From: Pseudomonas sp. ZH-FAD
Lineage (GTDB): Bacteria; Pseudomonadota; Gammaproteobacteria; Pseudomonadales; Pseudomonadaceae
Length of the DNA stretch: 64,000 nucleotides
Assembly (NCBI RefSeq): GCF_002803095.1
Contig: NZ_PGLR01000032.1
Location: 1 to 64,000 of the forward strand
Direction of reading: 5' to 3'
Shown: piece after piece, positions 43,977-52,812 of the stretch
Layout of the letters: each line of letters opens with the position of its first letter
Numbering within the stretch: position 1 is the first letter of the stretch
Program-made: the position numbers and the translations under genes
The notes under the pieces: generated by a model
Seen by the model: only the letters and a program-made list of their open reading frames with translations
The model's database searches: none
What the model was told of the DNA's origin: nothing

Positions 43977-44972
43977 ATGACTGCGCAGCACTGCTTTGCC
44001 CTCACACCTGGCGAGCCCGCCGGTATCGGTCCCGATCTCTGCCTGCTGCTGGCCCGGCAGGCGCAGCCAGCGCCTCTGGTCGCCATCGCCAGCCGCGAGC
44101 TACTGGCAGAACGCGCGAAGCAACTGGGGCTGAATATCGAATTACTGACCGTCGGCCCGCAGCAATGGCCAGACAGCCCCGCAGCGGCTGGCAGTCTCTA
44201 CGTCTGGGACACGCCCCTGGCAACACCAGCCATCCCCGGCAAACTGACGCCCGCCAACGCCGCCTACGTGCTACAGACCCTCACCCGTGCTGGCCAAGGA
44301 TGCCTGGACGGAACATTTGCCGGGATGATCACGGCGCCCGTACACAAAGGCGTGATCAACGAAGCGGGTATCGCCTTCTCTGGTCACACCGAGTTTCTCG
44401 CCGAACTGACCCATACCCAGCAGGTGGTGATGATGCTGGCAACCCGCGGCTTGCGCGTCGCGCTGGTCACCACTCACCTGCCACTGAAGGATGTCGCGGC
44501 AGCCATCACCACCGAACGCCTGGAGCGTGTGACCCGCATCCTGCATGCCGATCTGCAAAGCAAGTTCGGCATCGCCGAGCCACGCATCCTGGTGTGCGGG
44601 CTCAATCCGCACGCAGGCGAAGGCGGGCATCTGGGACGTGAGGAAATCGAGATCATCGAACCGACGCTTGAGCGTCTGCGCAGCGAAGGCATGAACCTGA
44701 TCGGCCCGCTGCCGGCCGACACCCTGTTCACCCCCAAGTATCTCGAACATGCCGATGCCGTACTGGCCATGTACCACGACCAGGGCCTGCCAGTGCTCAA
44801 GTTCAAGGGCTTCGGTGCGGCGCTCAATGTCACGCTGGGCCTGCCGATCATCCGCACCTCGGTGGATCATGGCACCGCCCTGGATCTGGCCGGTACCGGC
44901 AAGGTGGACATCGGCAGCCTGCAGGTGGCACTGGAAACCGCCTACCAGATGGCCGCCAGCCGCCAGGAATGA
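43977..44972 (+). CDS. pdxA: 4-hydroxythreonine-4-phosphate dehydrogenase
   Basis: NAD-dependent step of pyridoxal phosphate synthesis. The 331 residues start with the LTPGEPAGIGPD motif and carry the metal-binding histidines in SGHTEFL, NPHAGEGGHLG and MYHDQGL. The ATG at 43977 is chosen; the longer frame starts inside the terminator. It is the first of five plus-strand genes through glpE. Confidence 0.96.
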   Translation: MTAQHCFALTPGEPAGIGPDLCLLLARQAQPAPLVAIASRELLAERAKQLGLNIELLTVGPQQWPDSPAAAGSLYVWDTPLATPAIPGKLTPANAAYVLQTLTRAGQGCLDGTFAGMITAPVHKGVINEAGIAFSGHTEFLAELTHTQQVVMMLATRGLRVALVTTHLPLKDVAAAITTERLERVTRILHADLQSKFGIAEPRILVCGLNPHAGEGGHLGREEIEIIEPTLERLRSEGMNLIGPLPADTLFTPKYLEHADAVLAMYHDQGLPVLKFKGFGAALNVTLGLPIIRTSVDHGTALDLAGTGKVDIGSLQVALETAYQMAASRQE

Positions 44973-45085
44973 ACCACTGAGACCACGGCCCGCGCCCGCG
45001 GCGCCATTCGCTGGTAGACTGTGCGACTTTCTTTTTTGCATCCAGCCTCGAGCAAAACGCCTCGAGGCGCTGCGCGGAGCCGCAC

Positions 45086-45895
45086 ATGTCCGAATACCAA
45101 CACCGCGCGCGCAAGCGCTTCGGCCAGAACTTCCTGCATGATGCCGGGGTGATCGACCGCATCCTGCGCGCCATTCGCGCCAAGGAAGACGAACGCCTGC
45201 TGGAAATCGGCCCAGGCCAGGGTGCCATTACCGAGGGTTTGCTCGGCAGCGGTGCGCAGCTCGACGTGATCGAACTCGACCTCGACCTGATCCCCATCCT
45301 GCAAGGCAAGTTCGGCGACAATCCGCGCTTTCGCCTGAATCAGGGCGACGCGCTGAAATTCGATTTCGCCCGCCTCGAAGCGGCGCCACGCAGCCTGCGC
45401 GTGGTCGGCAACCTGCCCTACAACATCTCCACGCCACTGATTTTCCATCTGCTGGACAACGCGCCACTGATTCGCGACATGCACTTCATGCTGCAGAAGG
45501 AAGTGGTCGAGCGCATGGCCGCCGGCCCGGGCGGTGGCGATTGGGGGCGGCTGTCGATCATGGTGCAATACCACTGCCGCGTAGAGCATCTGTTCAACGT
45601 TGGTCCCGGCGCCTTCAACCCGCCACCCAAGGTCGACTCGGCCATCGTCCGTCTGGTGCCGCATGAAACCCTGCCGCACCCGGCCAAGGACCATCGCCTG
45701 CTCGAACGCGTCGTGCGTGAAGCCTTCAACCAGCGCCGCAAGACCCTGCGCAACACGCTCAAGCAATTGCTGCCCGCCGAGGCCATCGAAGCGGCAGGCG
45801 TCGACGGTAGCCTGCGCCCTGAGCAGCTGGATCTGGCCGCCTTCGTCCGCCTGGCCGACCAGCTGGCCCTGCAGCCTTCGGCCGAGCAGGACTAA
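45086..45895 (+). CDS. rsmA: 16S rRNA (adenine1518/1519-N6)-dimethyltransferase
   Basis: KsgA homologue that dimethylates two adenosines near the 3' end of 16S rRNA during small-subunit assembly. The 269 residues include the SAM motif LEIGPGQGAITE and the catalytic NLPYN. It has 113 bp before it, so a separate promoter is possible. Confidence 0.97.
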   Translation: MSEYQHRARKRFGQNFLHDAGVIDRILRAIRAKEDERLLEIGPGQGAITEGLLGSGAQLDVIELDLDLIPILQGKFGDNPRFRLNQGDALKFDFARLEAAPRSLRVVGNLPYNISTPLIFHLLDNAPLIRDMHFMLQKEVVERMAAGPGGGDWGRLSIMVQYHCRVEHLFNVGPGAFNPPPKVDSAIVRLVPHETLPHPAKDHRLLERVVREAFNQRRKTLRNTLKQLLPAEAIEAAGVDGSLRPEQLDLAAFVRLADQLALQPSAEQD

Positions 45896-45924
45896 ACTGC
45901 AATCACGCTCAACGGATCATGCGC

Positions 45925-46305
45925 ATGTCCGACCCTCGCTATCAGATCGACGTCAGTGTCACCACCCGCTACCTGGCTGCGCAGTCGCAGCCGGAGCAGA
46001 ACCGCTACGCCTTCTCCTACACCGTGACCATCGTCAATAACGGCGAGCTACCGGCCCAGCTGCTGTCGCGTCACTGGGTCATCACCGACGGCGACGGACG
46101 TGTACAGGAAGTCCGCGGCGCCGGGGTGATCGGCCAACAGCCGCATATCGCTCCCGGCGCCAGCCATACCTACAGCAGCGGCACGGTAATGGCCACGCAG
46201 GTCGGCACCATGCAGGGCAGCTACCAGATGCTCGCCGAGGACGGCAAACGCTTCGACGCGACTATCGCGCCGTTCCGTTTGGCTGTGCCGGGGGCCCTTC
46301 ACTGA
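45925..46305 (+). CDS. apaG: ApaG/DUF525 protein (Co2+/Mg2+ efflux-linked)
   Basis: 126-residue fibronectin-III-like protein (motifs YTVTIVNNGE, LLSRHWVITD and GTMQGSYQM). Function is unclear; mutants in some species have altered divalent-cation tolerance. The ATG at 45925 is preferred by comparison with P. aeruginosa; an ATG two codons earlier (45919) is possible. The stop overlaps the apaH start by one base (TGATG). Confidence 0.94.
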   Translation: MSDPRYQIDVSVTTRYLAAQSQPEQNRYAFSYTVTIVNNGELPAQLLSRHWVITDGDGRVQEVRGAGVIGQQPHIAPGASHTYSSGTVMATQVGTMQGSYQMLAEDGKRFDATIAPFRLAVPGALH

Positions 46306-47123
46306 TGGCGGTGTATGCCGTCGGCGACCTGCAGGGTTGCCTCAAACCGCTCAGGTGCCTGCTCGAGCAAGTGTCCTTCGATCCCGCGCAAGACCAGCTA
46401 TGGCTGGTCGGTGATCTGGTCAACCGCGGCCCGCAGTCGCTGGAAACCCTGCGTTTTCTCTACTCCATTCGCCATGCGATCACCTGTGTGCTGGGCAACC
46501 ATGACCTGCACCTGCTGGCTGTCGCGCACAATATCGAGCGCCTGAAGAAGGGCGATACCCTGCGCGAAATTCTCGATGCGCCGGACCGCAACGACCTGCT
46601 CGATTGGCTGCGCATGCAGAAGCTGGTGCACCACGACGCCGAACGCAAGGTGACCCTGGTACATGCCGGCATCCCGCCGCAATGGACGCTGAGCAAGGCA
46701 CTGCGCCGCGCAGCCGAAGTCGAAGAAGCATTGCGTGACGATGCCCGTCTGCCGCTATTTCTCGACGGCATGTACGGCAACGAACCGGCCAAATGGAACA
46801 AGGAACTGCACGGCGTCACCCGCCTGCGGGTGATCACCAACTATTTCACCCGCATGCGCTTCTGCACGGCAGATGGGATGCTGGATCTGAAGAGCAAGGA
46901 AGGCGTCGGCAGCGCACCGCCAGGCTTCGCCCCCTGGTTCAGCCACCCGCAGCGAAAGATGCGCGGCGAGAAGATCATCTTCGGTCACTGGGCCGCGCTG
47001 GAAGGCAACTGCACGGAGCCCGGCCTCTACGCGCTGGATACCGGCTGCGTCTGGGGCGGTGCGATGACCCTGCTCGACGTCGACAGTGGAGCACTGCACC
47101 GCTGCACCTGCCCCAAGGAATAA
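46305..47123 (+). CDS. apaH: Symmetrical bis(5'-nucleosyl)-tetraphosphatase
   Basis: Cleaves Ap4A to two ADP and removes Np4 RNA caps. The 272-residue calcineurin-like phosphoesterase carries GDLQGC, GDLVNRGP and GNHD metal motifs and C-terminal GHWAALEG. Translationally coupled to apaG. Confidence 0.97.
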   Translation: MAVYAVGDLQGCLKPLRCLLEQVSFDPAQDQLWLVGDLVNRGPQSLETLRFLYSIRHAITCVLGNHDLHLLAVAHNIERLKKGDTLREILDAPDRNDLLDWLRMQKLVHHDAERKVTLVHAGIPPQWTLSKALRRAAEVEEALRDDARLPLFLDGMYGNEPAKWNKELHGVTRLRVITNYFTRMRFCTADGMLDLKSKEGVGSAPPGFAPWFSHPQRKMRGEKIIFGHWAALEGNCTEPGLYALDTGCVWGGAMTLLDVDSGALHRCTCPKE

Positions 47124-47155
47124 TCCCGCCTCCCATCCGGTAAAGGTTTCCGAAC

Positions 47156-47485
47156 ATGAGCGAATTCAAGCGTATTTCCCCACAACAGGCGCAGGAGCTG
47201 CGCACCCAGGGCGCCGTCGTGGTCGACATTCGCGACCCGCAGAGCTTCGCCAATGGTCATATCAGCGGCTCGCGTCACCTGGACAATCACTCGCTGCATG
47301 ATTTCATCAGCCACGCCGACCTCGACGCGCCATTGATCGTCTCCTGCTACCACGGCAACTCCAGCCAGAGCGCCGCAGCCTACCTGGTCGGTCAGGGTTT
47401 CTCCGAGGTGTACAGCCTCGACGGCGGTTTCGAGCTATGGCGCGCCACCTACCCAAGCGAGACCGCGCAAAGTTCCGAAGAATAA
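47156..47485 (+). CDS. glpE: Thiosulfate sulfurtransferase (rhodanese) GlpE
   Basis: 109-residue single-domain rhodanese that moves sulfane sulfur. The active cysteine is in VSCYHGNSS, and the family signature VVDIRDPQSFANGHI is near the N-terminus. It ends the pdxA-rsmA-apaG-apaH-glpE group. Confidence 0.93.
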   Translation: MSEFKRISPQQAQELRTQGAVVVDIRDPQSFANGHISGSRHLDNHSLHDFISHADLDAPLIVSCYHGNSSQSAAAYLVGQGFSEVYSLDGGFELWRATYPSETAQSSEE

Positions 47486-47768
47486 ATTTCTTCACGCGGC
47501 AAGCCGCGCCCGCTCTGGCCTGCCGCCACTTCCCGACGTACGGTAACATCCCGTTATCGTTGTCTCGCCCTTGACGCTCTGCAGAACGAACTATTCTGTT
47601 ACTCAGGCCATCCCATTGAAGGTAAAGCCGGCCAACCGGCATCGGGCCATCGGTAACGACTTTTAGGTTTTGGGGGATTGTTCCCGACTTCTTCGGAGCC
47701 GGAGTTACCCAGCACCTGCACGCACGACCGATCCCGAGCCAGCTTTCAGCATCGAGCGAGGTGAAGTC
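47486..47768 (+). promoter_or_regulatory. Intergenic region upstream of prkA
   Basis: 283 bp without a credible gene. It should contain the promoter of the prkA-yeaH-spoVR group. TTGACG at 47571-47576 and CTATTCT at 47591-47597 form a possible stationary-phase-type promoter, but the 14-bp spacing is short. I cannot place the start site. Confidence 0.35.
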
Positions 47769-49691
47769 ATGAGCATTTTCAGTCACTTCCAACAACGTTT
47801 CGAGGCGACCCGCCAGGAGGATTACTCGCTGCAGGAGTACCTCGAGCTGTGCAAACAGGATCGCAGCGCCTACGCCACTGCGGCCGAGCGCCTGCTGATG
47901 GCCATTGGCGAGCCTGAACTGCTGGACACTTCCAGCGACTCACGGCTGTCACGCATCTTCTCCAACAAGGTCATCCGCCGCTATCCGGCCTTCGCCGACT
48001 TCCATGGCATGGAAGAGTGCATCGATCAGATCGTCTCCTACTTCAGGCATGCCGCGCAGGGCCTGGAAGAGAAGAAGCAGATCCTTTATCTGCTCGGCCC
48101 AGTGGGCGGCGGTAAATCCTCGCTGGCCGAAAAGCTCAAGCAACTGATGGAGAAGGTGCCCTTCTACGCCATCAAGGGCTCACCGGTATTCGAGTCGCCC
48201 CTGGGGCTGTTCAACGCCACCGAGGACGGCGCCATCCTCGAAGAGGACTACGGCATTCCACGGCGCTACCTCAACTCGATCATGTCGCCCTGGGCCACCA
48301 AGCGCCTGCAGGAGTTCGGCGGCGACATCAGCCAGTTCCGCGTGGTCAAACTGTACCCGTCGATCCTCAACCAGATCGCCGTGGCCAAGACCGAACCAGG
48401 CGATGAGAACAACCAGGACATCTCCGCCCTGGTCGGCAAGGTGGATATCCGCAAGCTGGAAGAATTTCCGCAGAACGACGCCGACGCCTACAGCTACTCG
48501 GGCGCGCTGTGCCGGGCCAACCAGGGCCTGATGGAATTCGTCGAGATGTTCAAGGCGCCGATCAAGGTCCTGCACCCGCTGCTGACCGCCACCCAGGAAG
48601 GCAACTACAACAGCACCGAAGGCCTCGGCGCGATTCCCTACAGCGGTATCCTGCTGGCCCACTCCAACGAGTCCGAGTGGCACAGCTTCCGTAACAACAA
48701 GAACAACGAGGCCTTCATCGACCGTATCTACATCGTCAAGGTGCCCTACTGCCTGCGCGTCACCGATGAAATTCGCATCTACGACAAGCTGCTGATCAAC
48801 AGCTCGCTGGCCAAGGCGCATTGCGCGCCGGACACCCTGAAGATGCTCGCACAGTTCAGTGTACTGAGCCGCCTGAAGGAGCCGGAGAACTCCAACATCT
48901 ACTCGAAGATGCGCGTCTACGACGGCGAGAACCTCAAGGACACCGACCCGAAAGCCAAGTCGATTCAGGAGTATCGCGACAGCGCGGGTGTCGATGAGGG
49001 CATGAACGGCCTGTCGACCCGCTTCGCCTTCAAGATCCTGTCCAAGGTATTCAACTTCGATCCGCACGAGATCGCCGCCAACCCGGTACACCTGCTGTAC
49101 GTGCTGGAACAGCAGATCGAGCAGGAGCAATTCCCCGCCGAGGTGCGCGAGCGCTACCTGCGCTACATCAAGGAATACCTGGCGCCGCGCTACATCGAGT
49201 TCATCGGCAAGGAAATCCAGACCGCTTATCTGGAGTCCTACAGCGAATACGGGCAGAACATCTTCGACCGCTACGTGCTGTACGCCGACTTCTGGATTCA
49301 GGATCAGGAGTACCGCGACCCGGAGACCGGCGAGATTCTCAACCGCGTAGCGCTCAACGAGGAGCTGGAGAAGATCGAGAAACCGGCCGGCATCAGCAAC
49401 CCGAAGGATTTCCGCAACGAGATCGTCAACTTCGTGCTGCGCGCCCGCGCCAACAACAACGGCAAGAACCCCACCTGGCTCAGCTACGAGAAGCTGCGCG
49501 TGGTGATCGAGAAGAAGATGTTCTCCAACACCGAGGATCTGCTCCCGGTCATCAGCTTCAACGCCAAGGGCAGCAAGGAGGATCAGCAGAAGCACAACGA
49601 CTTCGTCAAACGCATGGTCGAGCGCGGCTACACCGAGAAGCAGGTGCGCCTGCTGTCGGAGTGGTACCTGCGGGTTCGCAAGTCTCAGTAA
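47769..49691 (+). CDS. prkA: PrkA/YeaG-family serine protein kinase
   Basis: 640 residues: an AAA+-like N-terminal part with Walker A GPVGGGKS (110-117), and a C-terminal PrkA kinase domain from about residue 400. In enterobacteria YeaG is induced by nitrogen starvation and stationary phase and acts with YeaH. The ATG at 47769 follows GAGGTGA; the frame extends upstream but that part is not conserved. First gene of the PrkA-YeaH-SpoVR set. Confidence 0.94.
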   Translation: MSIFSHFQQRFEATRQEDYSLQEYLELCKQDRSAYATAAERLLMAIGEPELLDTSSDSRLSRIFSNKVIRRYPAFADFHGMEECIDQIVSYFRHAAQGLEEKKQILYLLGPVGGGKSSLAEKLKQLMEKVPFYAIKGSPVFESPLGLFNATEDGAILEEDYGIPRRYLNSIMSPWATKRLQEFGGDISQFRVVKLYPSILNQIAVAKTEPGDENNQDISALVGKVDIRKLEEFPQNDADAYSYSGALCRANQGLMEFVEMFKAPIKVLHPLLTATQEGNYNSTEGLGAIPYSGILLAHSNESEWHSFRNNKNNEAFIDRIYIVKVPYCLRVTDEIRIYDKLLINSSLAKAHCAPDTLKMLAQFSVLSRLKEPENSNIYSKMRVYDGENLKDTDPKAKSIQEYRDSAGVDEGMNGLSTRFAFKILSKVFNFDPHEIAANPVHLLYVLEQQIEQEQFPAEVRERYLRYIKEYLAPRYIEFIGKEIQTAYLESYSEYGQNIFDRYVLYADFWIQDQEYRDPETGEILNRVALNEELEKIEKPAGISNPKDFRNEIVNFVLRARANNNGKNPTWLSYEKLRVVIEKKMFSNTEDLLPVISFNAKGSKEDQQKHNDFVKRMVERGYTEKQVRLLSEWYLRVRKSQ

Positions 49692-49755
49692 GCCCAATCC
49701 GGCGCGCGGCGCGTGCCGGGTCATTCGCTGCTCGCCCGTGGCCACGGGCGGGCAA

Positions 49756-49895
49756 GAACCTGTTCAAAGTCTCGCGAGCTAGAGCGCTGCCAGGCGAAAA
49801 CAGGTGAGGACGCGGAGTTTACGAACTGTAAATGAGCAGTCCGAAACTGTTTTTAACGCAGCAGGGCCGACGCGCAGCAGACTCTGAACAGGTTC
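49756..49895. repeat. 140-bp palindromic element, copy C
   Basis: Inverted repeat with outer ends GAACCTGTTCA/TGAACAGGTTC and arms meeting at CGGAGTTTAC-gaact-GTAAATGAGCA. It is the best-preserved copy: the outer 11 bp are perfect. It sits between prkA and yeaH, ending 2 bp before the AAGGAG ribosome-binding site of yeaH. Confidence 0.9.
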
Positions 49896-49907
49896 GAAGG
49901 AGATGTC

Positions 49908-51179
49908 ATGAGCTACGTGATCGACCGACGCCTGAATGGCAAAAACAAGAGCACGGTTAACCGCCAGCGCTTCCTGCGGCGTTACCGTGAACACATCAAG
50001 AAGGCGGTGGAGGAAGCCGTCAGCCGGCGCTCCATCACCGACATGGAGCACGGCGAGCAGATCAGCATTCCCGGTCGCGATATCGATGAGCCGGTGCTGC
50101 ATCATGGCCGCGGCGGCAAGCAGACCATCGTCCACCCCGGCAACAAGGAATTCACCGCCGGCGAGCGCATCCCCAGGCCGCAGGGTGGTGGCGGTGGGCG
50201 CGGCAGTGGCAAGGCGAGCAACTCCGGCGAAGGCATGGACGAGTTCGTGTTCCAGATCACCCAGGAGGAATTCCTCGATTTCATGTTCGAGGACCTGGAG
50301 TTGCCCAATCTGGTCAAGCGCCACCTGACCGGTGCGGAAACCTTCAAGACCGTGCGCGCCGGTATCAGCAACGAGGGCAACCCCTCGCGCATCAACATCG
50401 TCCGCACCCTGCGTTCGGCCCACGCACGGCGCATCGCCCTGTCTGGTTCCAGTCGCGCCAAATTGCGCGAAGCCAAAGCCGAACTGGAGCGATTACGCCT
50501 GGAAGAGCCAGACAACTTCGGCGATATCCAGGCCATTCAGGAGGAAATCGAACGCCTCAGCGCGCGCATCCACCGTGTGCCCTTCCTCGATACCTTCGAC
50601 CTCAAGTACAACCTGCTGACCAAGCAGCCCAACCCCAGCTCCAAGGCGGTGATGTTCTGCCTGATGGACGTCTCCGGCTCCATGACCCAGGCCACCAAGG
50701 ACGTGGCCAAACGCTTCTTCATCCTCCTGTACCTGTTCCTCAAGCGCAATTACGACAAGATCGACGTGGTCTTCATCCGCCACCACACCAGTGCCAAGGA
50801 AGTGGACGAGGAAGAGTTCTTCTATTCCCGGGAAACCGGCGGCACCATCGTTTCCAGCGCCCTGAAGCTGATGCAGGAAGTCATGGCCGAGCGCTACCCG
50901 ATCAACGAGTGGAACATCTATGCCGCCCAGGCGTCGGACGGCGACAACTGGAATGACGATTCACCGGTATGCAGGGATATATTGATCAACCAGATCATGC
51001 CGTTCGTGCAGTACTTCACCTACGTCGAGATCACCCCACGCGAACACCAGGCGTTGTGGTTCGAGTACGAACAAGTGGCCGAAGCCTTCGCCGACAGCTT
51101 CGCCCAGCAGCAACTGGTGTCCGCCGCGGACATCTACCCGGTGTTCCGCGAACTGTTCCAGCGTCGCCTGGTGAGTTGA
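49908..51179 (+). CDS. yeaH: YeaH/DUF444 von Willebrand-like protein
   Basis: 423-residue partner of the PrkA kinase. The N-terminal half is basic and has a Gly-rich linker (about 88-103). The C-terminal half has a VWA domain with the metal-ion site DVSGSM. AAGGAG precedes the ATG at 7 nt. Confidence 0.93.
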   Translation: MSYVIDRRLNGKNKSTVNRQRFLRRYREHIKKAVEEAVSRRSITDMEHGEQISIPGRDIDEPVLHHGRGGKQTIVHPGNKEFTAGERIPRPQGGGGGRGSGKASNSGEGMDEFVFQITQEEFLDFMFEDLELPNLVKRHLTGAETFKTVRAGISNEGNPSRINIVRTLRSAHARRIALSGSSRAKLREAKAELERLRLEEPDNFGDIQAIQEEIERLSARIHRVPFLDTFDLKYNLLTKQPNPSSKAVMFCLMDVSGSMTQATKDVAKRFFILLYLFLKRNYDKIDVVFIRHHTSAKEVDEEEFFYSRETGGTIVSSALKLMQEVMAERYPINEWNIYAAQASDGDNWNDDSPVCRDILINQIMPFVQYFTYVEITPREHQALWFEYEQVAEAFADSFAQQQLVSAADIYPVFRELFQRRLVS

Positions 51180-51189
51180 GGGCCAAGCC

Positions 51190-52755
51190 ATGAATGCCAG
51201 CAGCAGAAAGCGCGAGCCGATCTCCACCGGATCGGAGTGGACCTTCGACCTGATCCGCCAGTACGACAAGGAAATCGCCCGCATCGCCGAGCGCTATGCG
51301 CTGGACACCTACCCCAACCAGATCGAGGTGATCACTGCCGAGCAGATGATGGATGCCTACGCCTCGGTGGGCATGCCGCTTGGTTACCACCACTGGTCAT
51401 ACGGCAAGCACTTCCTTTCCACCGAAAAAGGCTACAAGCGCGGGCAGATGGGCCTGGCCTACGAGATCGTGATCAACTCCGACCCTTGCATCGCCTACCT
51501 GATGGAGGAAAACACCATCTGCATGCAGGCACTGGTGATCGCCCACGCGTGCTACGGCCACAACAGCTTCTTCAAGGGCAATTACCTGTTCCGTACCTGG
51601 ACGGACGCCAGCTCGATCATCGATTACCTGGTATTCGCCAAGCAGTACATCATGCAGTGCGAGGAGCGCTACGGCATCGATGCCGTGGAGGAGTTGCTCG
51701 ACTCCTGCCACGCGCTGATGAATTACGGCGTCGACCGTTACAAACGCCCCTACCCCATCTCCGCCGAAGAGGAGCGTCGGCGCCAGAAGGAACGCGAGGA
51801 ACACCTGCAGAAGCAGATCAACGACCTGTGGCGCACCATTCCCAGGAATGCAGGCAAGGGCAGCGAGAAGGACAGCAAGCGCTTCCCCGCCGAACCGCAG
51901 GAAAACATCCTCTATTTTCTGGAAAAACACGCGCCCTTGCTGGAGCCCTGGCAGCGCGAGGTGATCCGCATCGTGCGCAAGATCGCCCAGTACTTCTACC
52001 CGCAGCGCCAGACTCAGGTGATGAACGAAGGCTGGGCGACCTTCTGGCACTACACCCTGATGAACGATCTGTACGACGAAGGCCTGGTCACCGACGGCTT
52101 CATGATGGAGTTCCTGCAGTCGCACACCAGCGTGGTCTACCAGCCGCCGTTCGACAGCCCCTACTACAGCGGTATCAACCCCTACGCCCTGGGTTTTGCC
52201 ATGTACCGCGACATCCGCCGTATCTGCGAAAACCCCACCGAAGAGGACAAACGCTGGTTCCCGGACATCGCCGGCAGCGACTGGCTGACCACGCTCAAGT
52301 TCGCCATGAACAGCTTCAAGGACGAGAGCTTCATCCTGCAGTTCCTCTCGCCCAAGGTGATTCGCGACTTCAAGCTGTTCGGCATTCTCGACGACGACCA
52401 GAAGGACGAACTGCTGGTGCCGGCCATTCATGACGAACCGGGTTACCGCACCATCCGCGAACTGCTCGCCGCGCAGTACAACCTGGGCAACCGCGAACCC
52501 AACGTGCAGATCTGGAACATCGACCGCCGCGGCGACCGCTCGCTGACCCTGCGCCATCAGCAGCACGACCGCAAACCGTTGGGTGACTCCACTGGCGAAG
52601 TACTCAAGCATCTGCACCGGCTGTGGGGCTTCGACATTCACCTGGAGGTCTGCCAGGGCGACCAGTTGATCACCACCCAGCATGTACCACCACGCGGCAG
52701 CTCGGAGAACGACAGCGAATACCCTAGGCTTGACCTGATCATTCCGCCGATTTGA
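51190..52755 (+). CDS. spoVR: SpoVR/YcgB family protein
   Basis: 521-residue SpoVR-family protein. It is a spore-cortex protein in Bacillus, but in non-sporulating bacteria it travels with PrkA and YeaH and takes part in stress or stationary-phase phenotypes. The conserved EGWATFWHY and HACYGHNSFFK motifs suggest a metal site of unknown chemistry. 10 bp after yeaH. Confidence 0.94.
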   Translation: MNASSRKREPISTGSEWTFDLIRQYDKEIARIAERYALDTYPNQIEVITAEQMMDAYASVGMPLGYHHWSYGKHFLSTEKGYKRGQMGLAYEIVINSDPCIAYLMEENTICMQALVIAHACYGHNSFFKGNYLFRTWTDASSIIDYLVFAKQYIMQCEERYGIDAVEELLDSCHALMNYGVDRYKRPYPISAEEERRRQKEREEHLQKQINDLWRTIPRNAGKGSEKDSKRFPAEPQENILYFLEKHAPLLEPWQREVIRIVRKIAQYFYPQRQTQVMNEGWATFWHYTLMNDLYDEGLVTDGFMMEFLQSHTSVVYQPPFDSPYYSGINPYALGFAMYRDIRRICENPTEEDKRWFPDIAGSDWLTTLKFAMNSFKDESFILQFLSPKVIRDFKLFGILDDDQKDELLVPAIHDEPGYRTIRELLAAQYNLGNREPNVQIWNIDRRGDRSLTLRHQQHDRKPLGDSTGEVLKHLHRLWGFDIHLEVCQGDQLITTQHVPPRGSSENDSEYPRLDLIIPPI

Positions 52756-52812
52756 TCGCCTGCGCGCTCGACACGTTCTTCGGTATCCTCTGCGCTCAGT
52801 GGAGGAACATAC

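Noticed and set aside
48180..49745. 521-codon minus-strand frame opposite prkA
   Set aside because: Antisense shadow; the prkA frame is conserved and has a ribosome-binding site.
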